Assembly: GCA_017652345.1 (NCBI GenBank)
Contig: JAGCBE010000137.1
Coordinates: 1 to 5,316, forward strand
DNA from: Methanobrevibacter sp.
Lineage (GTDB): Archaea; Methanobacteriota; Methanobacteria; Methanobacteriales; Methanobacteriaceae
Reading direction: 5' to 3'
DNA: 5,316 nucleotides
Under the pieces are notes generated by a model. The model was not told where the DNA came from. It did not search any database and was given only the letters and a program-made list of their open reading frames with translations. Positions 1-3,214 of this stretch are shown one piece after another; the stretch's first letter is position 1; each line of letters begins with the position of its first letter. Made by a program: the position numbers and the translations under genes.

Positions 1-1754
1 GTTGAAATAATAGTTGGATAAGTCGAAGGACGACCGATGCCAAGTTTTTCAAGCGCTGCGACAAGCCCCGCCTCACTATAACGTCTTGGGGGTTTAGTTT
101 CTTTTGCCTCAAGGGTAAGAGTTGAATCTTCTTGTTTAATAACATCCCCCGCGAATAGGTCTTGGATGGCGACGTCGAAAGTTTCTTCGTCATCATCTTT
201 GTAAGAGTACACTTTTAGGAAGCCGTTAAATTTAACAGCGTGAGAGGTGTAGACGAAATGATGTTCTAAGTGGAAGATATTATAATCGGTGTCGGTAATA
301 ATGGCGGGAGCCATTGAAGCTGCGACGGTGCGGTTATAAATAATCTCATAAACTTTTAACATCTTTTTATTATCATCGCCTGAACCATTTGCCCCCAAAT
401 GTTTAGCTAATTTATCGGGGGTCATTGAAAGGTCAACGACACGGATACATTCATGTCCGTCCTGTTCATTCGCTTGTTTCTTGCCTTTTTTGACGGGGGC
501 AAAATATTGTTCCCCGAATTGAGCGCGGACGAATTGACCAAGTTCAAGTGCAAATTCTGGAGACATTTCCGAAGAGTCGGTTCTAATGTAAGTAATTAAG
601 CCGACGTGTGTGCCATTAACAGAGATGCCCTCGAAAAGTTTTTGAGCAAACATGGCGGTTTGTTTAACTGAAATGCCAAGTTTGGAAGAGCATTCTTGTT
701 GAAGGGTTGAAGTTGTAAAAGGAGGTTTTGGAGAAACCACGCGGTCCTTTGATTCGATATCATGAATAAGATATGAATAAGAGGAACAATCTTCAATAAC
801 CTTTTGAGCATCTTCTTCTTTTTTAAACCTACCGTTTTCGAGAGGTTGTGTCTCGGTGCCTACATATTTGGCGCGGTAATCGTGAGAATTCTTAACGAAG
901 TCAAGATATAACTCCCAATACTTTTCGGGAACGAAGTTGCGAATTTCTTGTTCGCGGTCCACAAGTATTTTAAGAGCGGGAGATTGAACACGACCGACTG
1001 AGCGGGCGCCTACGGCTTTTTTACCTAATCCTGAAAGGGAATAACCAATAAGTTTATCAGCCCCTGCGCGAGCCTCGGCGGCGTCAGATAAATTGACGTC
1101 GATTTTACCCAACTCTTCAAGACCTGCGGATACGCCCGACTTTGTAATTTCGTGGAATGTAAGACGATAATACTTTGATTCAGGAATTTTCAATTCTTGT
1201 TTAAGGTGTGTCGCGATTGCTGAACCTTCACGGTCGGGGTCGGAAGCGAGAAGAACTATTTCGGCGCTTTTAACCTTTTCCTTAAGGGCGGCGACAACCT
1301 TTTTCTTATCGTCGGAAACGACGTAGTCGATTTTGAAATTATCATCTACGTGGATACCTGTATTCCATTTTGTGCGGGAATTATTTTTAATCTCGGTGAT
1401 ATGGCCAACTGAGGCTTCTACGGATGTATTTTTGTAGCCGAGGTCTTTAAATATTTTAGTAAGGGTTGCCTTCTTGTTTGGACTTTCACAGATGCAAAGT
1501 ATTTTAGCATCTTTAGAAAGAACAGAGGATGCGGATTTTGTTTTAGTTGTTTTCTTTGGTGTAGTTGTTTTTGTTGTTGTAGTTTGCACTTTTGTGATTT
1601 TTGGTGCTGTTTTAGTTTGCACTTTTGTGGAAGTTTTTGTCTTCTTAGTTGTAGCAGTCTTCTTTGAAGTCGCCTTTTTTGATGAAGAACTTTCTTTTTT
1701 TGTTTTCGCTGTTTTTGTTGTCTTCTTTGTTGTTGTCTTCTTTGTTGCAGCCAT
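1..1754 (-). CDS. topA: Type IA DNA topoisomerase (TopA-like), 3' end outside window
   Basis: This protein cuts one DNA strand through a 5'-phosphotyrosine link and relaxes negative supercoils. The window holds 584 full codons with no stop, and the gene runs off the left edge. Residues 1-80 are a Lys/Thr-rich extension. The Toprim domain starts near residue 84: CESPNKK (Glu90, Lys94), VGH (His118) and DPDRE (Asp172, Asp174, Glu176). Further motifs are GRVQSPAL (about 254-261), PKPPFTTSTLQQE (about 342-354), the catalytic GLITYIRTDS with Tyr389, HECIR (His434, Arg438), and PPRRYSEAGLV followed by GIGRPSTYP (to about 580). All appear in the order usual for bacterial TopA. Any C-terminal zinc-finger or repeat domains lie outside the window. 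The start at 1754 is set by a GGAGG nine bases upstream. The gene overlaps the preceding 157-residue gene by 110 bases. Oddities are DREGS where DREGE is usual, HECIRVV where HEAIRPT is usual, and a core richer in GC than its neighbours. The family assignment is very secure. A TopB-type plasmid enzyme is less likely but cannot be excluded without the C-terminus. Confidence 0.96.
   Translation of the reverse strand, partial: MAATKKTTTKKTTKTAKTKKESSSSKKATSKKTATTKKTKTSTKVQTKTAPKITKVQTTTTKTTTPKKTTKTKSASSVLSKDAKILCICESPNKKATLTKIFKDLGYKNTSVEASVGHITEIKNNSRTKWNTGIHVDDNFKIDYVVSDDKKKVVAALKEKVKSAEIVLLASDPDREGSAIATHLKQELKIPESKYYRLTFHEITKSGVSAGLEELGKIDVNLSDAAEARAGADKLIGYSLSGLGKKAVGARSVGRVQSPALKILVDREQEIRNFVPEKYWELYLDFVKNSHDYRAKYVGTETQPLENGRFKKEEDAQKVIEDCSSYSYLIHDIESKDRVVSPKPPFTTSTLQQECSSKLGISVKQTAMFAQKLFEGISVNGTHVGLITYIRTDSSEMSPEFALELGQFVRAQFGEQYFAPVKKGKKQANEQDGHECIRVVDLSMTPDKLAKHLGANGSGDDNKKMLKVYEIIYNRTVAASMAPAIITDTDYNIFHLEHHFVYTSHAVKFNGFLKVYSYKDDDEETFDVAIQDLFAGDVIKQEDSTLTLEAKETKPPRRYSEAGLVAALEKLGIGRPSTYPTIIS
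1580..1629 (-). repeat. 17-base direct repeat, period 33, inside the topA extension
   Basis: The sequence tagtttgcacttttgtg (plus strand) occurs at 1580-1596 and again at 1613-1629. The 33-base period equals 11 codons, so the repeat stays in frame and encodes the peptide TKVQT twice. It points to growth of the topoisomerase extension by in-frame duplication. Confidence 0.8.
1645..1754 (-). other. 110-base overlap coding in two frames
   Basis: The 157-residue gene stops at 1645, while topA starts at 1754. This gives 110 bases read in two frames on the same strand, with the topA frame +1 relative to the upstream gene. Both readings give low-complexity peptide: Lys/Thr-rich in topA and Lys/Asn/Glu-rich in the upstream protein. 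The folded-looking part of the upstream protein ends almost exactly where topA begins. Confidence 0.8.
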
Positions 1755-2118
1755 TTTTACGGTCCTCCACTAAATCTTTAACAAAATCATAAAAATCTCC
1801 ACTATCTTTGAGATGATATTCTTTTGTTTCTTTTTGTTTGTTGGTAACAGAAACAACAGCCTGGTCTTTTTCTTTACCAAATTTACAATCGTACACAAAC
1901 CAAAAAACAAGTTCCATATCTTCATCATTCTTTGGATCTAATCCTAAAGAATAAGTTAAGAAAGAAACACAACCTTTTTCAAAAAGCAAAGCGCTAGGAA
2001 GAAAACAATGATAACTATCATTATTATATTCATCTAAAGCGTCATTAAATTTTTCGTCTTTAAGAAAGGCTTTTTCAATTTCTTCCATTGATTTAATAAA
2101 AATATTCTTATCAATCAT
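1645..2118 (-). CDS. Small acidic protein of unknown function, 157 aa
   Basis: I do not recognise a named family. Residues 1-120 look like a compact, acidic, mixed alpha/beta domain: an N-terminal helix (MEEIEKAFLKDEKFNDALDE, about 11-30), a hydrophobic centre (LVFWFVYDCKFG, about 70-81), and a last helix (FYDFVKDLVED, about 109-119). The general layout recalls short hypothetical proteins common in phages of Bacillota, which is an impression only. No signal peptide or membrane segment is seen. The last 36 residues are Lys/Asn/Glu-rich low complexity and are encoded by the start of topA in another frame, so they are probably not part of the fold. The gene starts in an ATGA overlap with the upstream 123-residue gene, with GGAG ten bases before its ATG, so the two are probably translationally coupled. 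It belongs to the 123aa-157aa-topA operon. Confidence 0.8.
   Translation of the reverse strand: MIDKNIFIKSMEEIEKAFLKDEKFNDALDEYNNDSYHCFLPSALLFEKGCVSFLTYSLGLDPKNDEDMELVFWFVYDCKFGKEKDQAVVSVTNKQKETKEYHLKDSGDFYDFVKDLVEDRKNGCNKEDNNKEDNKNSENKKRKFFIKKGDFKEDCYN
1764..1768 (-). promoter_or_regulatory. Ribosome binding site of topA
   Basis: On the minus strand GGAGG stands nine bases before the ATG at 1754. It fixes the start upstream of the low-complexity extension and shows that the extension is translated as part of topA. The site lies inside the coding sequence of the 157-residue gene. Confidence 0.85.
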
Positions 2119-2486
2119 GATTGTTTTTCTCCATTTTTGTAATAAATTATATTCTGATAATCTTCGACTGTGCTTTTTTCAATGCTATAAAGTCTTTCAG
2201 CGATTTTTGTAGCAATAGCTATAGCTTGATTTTCTGTATTAACAAGGAAATTATATGCTTCCTCATAGTGACGGAAGTTTCTTTTTTCGAATTCAAAGCC
2301 TTCGTAACCTATTATTGCTGTATAACAATCTCGATGCGAAAGAAATTCCCTTTTAATAATACGTGCCTCAAGCTTTTCTTTAACAATAGCGTAAACTGCT
2401 TTAGGATGCTCTTCCTTTATATCGTAAATAAAAATATCTCCAGTTAAAGAAAGTAAGCTACCCTCGAATTCTACTTTTGTAAGCAT
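2115..2486 (-). CDS. Hypothetical protein, 123 aa, first gene of the topA operon
   Basis: I do not recognise this protein. It begins with a beta-rich stretch (KVEFEGSLLSLTGDIFIYDI, about 4-23), which suggests a small barrel or sheet. A mixed region with aromatic residues (YEGFEFEKRNFRHYEEAYNF, about 61-80) follows, and then an alanine-rich helix (NQAIAIATKIAERLYSIE, about 86-103). No cysteine pair, signal peptide or membrane segment is present. The start at 2486 is well supported: AAAGGAGA lies eight bases upstream and a consensus promoter about 32 bases upstream. The gene ends in an ATGA overlap with the 157-residue gene and is therefore the first gene of a three-gene unit with topA. Its short length, tight packing and unknown fold are typical of phage or mobile-element early genes, but that is inference. 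Confidence 0.85.
   Translation of the reverse strand: MLTKVEFEGSLLSLTGDIFIYDIKEEHPKAVYAIVKEKLEARIIKREFLSHRDCYTAIIGYEGFEFEKRNFRHYEEAYNFLVNTENQAIAIATKIAERLYSIEKSTVEDYQNIIYYKNGEKQS
2129..2132 (-). promoter_or_regulatory. Ribosome binding site of the 157-residue gene
   Basis: GGAG on the minus strand lies ten bases before the ATG at 2118, inside the last codons of the 123-residue gene. Together with the ATGA stop/start overlap it suggests translational coupling. Confidence 0.65.
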
Positions 2487-2493
2487 TTTTTTG

Positions 2494-2501
2494 TCTCCTT
2501 T
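2494..2501 (-). promoter_or_regulatory. Ribosome binding site of the 123-residue gene
   Basis: AAAGGAGA on the minus strand, with the GGAG core eight bases before the ATG at 2486, is a strong Bacillota-type site. It confirms the start of this gene. Confidence 0.9.
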
Positions 2502-2517
2502 TATATTTTTTCATCTT

Positions 2518-2546
2518 ACTATAACATATTAATTATTTTTTGTCAA
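2518..2546 (-). promoter_or_regulatory. Consensus sigma-A/sigma-70 promoter for the 123aa-157aa-topA operon
   Basis: On the minus strand TTGACA (2541-2546) is followed by a 17-base spacer and TATAGT (2518-2523). The spacer ends in TGT, giving an extended -10 element. The predicted start of transcription is near 2511, which leaves a leader of about 25 bases. The -10 and -35 boxes flank the stop codon of the winged-helix gene (2529-2531), and the DNA upstream is very A/T-rich, like an UP element. The match to the vegetative consensus is close to perfect, so host RNA polymerase should read this unit. Confidence 0.92.
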
Positions 2547-3209
2547 TAGTTTTTGAAAAATTTTTTCAATATCTGTAACAAATTCTTTTGAAGTTGTGTC
2601 TGGAGCAATGAATAAAGAATAATTATCTTGTATCGCATAAGGAGCTTGAACATCACGCCAGTTAAGTTTATAACAAAGAATAGGGTTTTTCTTACCTATG
2701 ACTTTTAATTGAATAATACCTGCTGCAACTAAACTATTTACAATTTCGTTTTTAATTTTTTCTGGGACTTTAGAAAAGCCTGAAATATTAAATATTTTTT
2801 TTGTATGATAGTTAATCCAGCCAGATTCATAATCATCATAACGAGAGATAGCAAGATAAGCGCATAATAAATTTCTAATTTTTTCTTTTCCTTTTGCTTT
2901 CTCTATAATTTCTGGAGTAAGTTGAGTTTCACAATAATCATTGATAAAAGATAACTCACGCGGAGAGAAAGAAATTTCTTTCTCATCCCCTTTGTAAGCC
3001 TCTCCTCCATAAACATCAGACATTATTTTATTAAGAATTAAATCCATGTCTAGTGCATAAGTATCAAAATTATATGTGCTACTCCTAATTATTTTTTCTG
3101 CTTTTTTGCGAGGAACATTTTGCTTATATAGTTTATAAACAAAAGGAGCTACCTCGCTTGGCGAAGAAAAAGTTATTGAAGTATTTATTTTATTATTTTT
3201 ATCTGCCAT
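2529..3209 (-). CDS. Putative winged-helix DNA-binding protein, 226 aa, next to the RNA polymerase
   Basis: No named family is recognised. The middle of the protein reads like a winged helix. Helices lie at about 108-124 (KEKIRNLLCAYLAISRY) and 131-143. A likely recognition helix follows at about 148-164 (VPEKIKNEIVNSLVAAG), and then two strands with a KK turn that would form the wing (IIQLKVIGKKNPILCYKL, about 165-182). Residues 1-60 contain a basic helical segment (NVPRKKAEKIIRS, about 31-43). The C-terminus ends in a basic helix. The start at 3209 is preceded by AAAAGGAAA about ten bases upstream, and only five bases separate it from the stop of the polymerase gene, so the two are probably co-transcribed. 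That position suggests a promoter-recognition or accessory factor for the polymerase. A repressor or replication protein is equally possible. The stop codon lies inside the promoter of the next operon. Confidence 0.8.
   Translation of the reverse strand: MADKNNKINTSITFSSPSEVAPFVYKLYKQNVPRKKAEKIIRSSTYNFDTYALDMDLILNKIMSDVYGGEAYKGDEKEISFSPRELSFINDYCETQLTPEIIEKAKGKEKIRNLLCAYLAISRYDDYESGWINYHTKKIFNISGFSKVPEKIKNEIVNSLVAAGIIQLKVIGKKNPILCYKLNWRDVQAPYAIQDNYSLFIAPDTTSKEFVTDIEKIFQKLLTKNN
2553..2569. repeat. 17-base A/T-rich palindrome upstream of the -35 box
   Basis: ttgaaaaa and tttttcaa form a perfect inverted repeat around a single central base, beginning seven bases upstream of the -35 hexamer. It could be a weak operator or merely part of an A/T-rich UP element. 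It lies inside codons for IEKIFQ of the winged-helix gene, so chance is a real possibility. Confidence 0.35.
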
Positions 3210-3214
3210 AAGCG

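Larger units (their letters stand above)
1524..1754 (-). other. Lys/Thr-rich low-complexity N-terminal extension of the topoisomerase
   Basis: Residues 1-77 of the topoisomerase precede the Toprim domain, which in most bacterial TopA proteins begins within the first few residues. In residues 1-80 I count 24 Lys and 28 Thr, one Glu and no Asp, with short KKTT-like units. The stretch is strongly basic, probably disordered, and resembles histone-H1-like tails. It could bind DNA without sequence preference. Lysine-rich tails are known in some TopA enzymes, but at the C-terminus. The DNA is repetitive and also encodes the end of the upstream gene in another frame. Confidence 0.85.

Noticed and set aside
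596..811. Minus-strand open frame of 71 codons
   Set aside because: It lies inside the topoisomerase core, around the catalytic Tyr codon, in a different frame. It has no features of a real gene.
1680..1700. Programmed frameshift on the A-run that would fuse the 157-residue protein to TopA
   Set aside because: Moving from the upstream frame to the topA frame needs +1, not the common -1 shift on such runs, and topA has its own strong GGAGG and ATG.
1474..1773. Plus-strand open frame of 99 codons rich in Phe and Val
   Set aside because: It is the antisense of the Lys/Thr-rich topA extension. The hydrophobic composition simply mirrors AAG/ACA repeats, and no ribosome binding site is present.
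2121..2447. Plus-strand open frame of 108 codons
   Set aside because: It lies antisense to the well-supported 123-residue gene, has no convincing ribosome binding site, and reads as Phe/Ile/Cys-rich shadow sequence.
2458..2514. 18-codon leader peptide in front of the 123-residue gene
   Set aside because: An ATG at 2514 opens a short basic frame, but it lies at or before the predicted transcript start near 2511 and has no ribosome binding site.
2553..2569. Palindrome as a transcription terminator for the polymerase operon
   Set aside because: It has no G/C pairs and almost no loop, and it lies within coding sequence. It would not form a stable intrinsic terminator.
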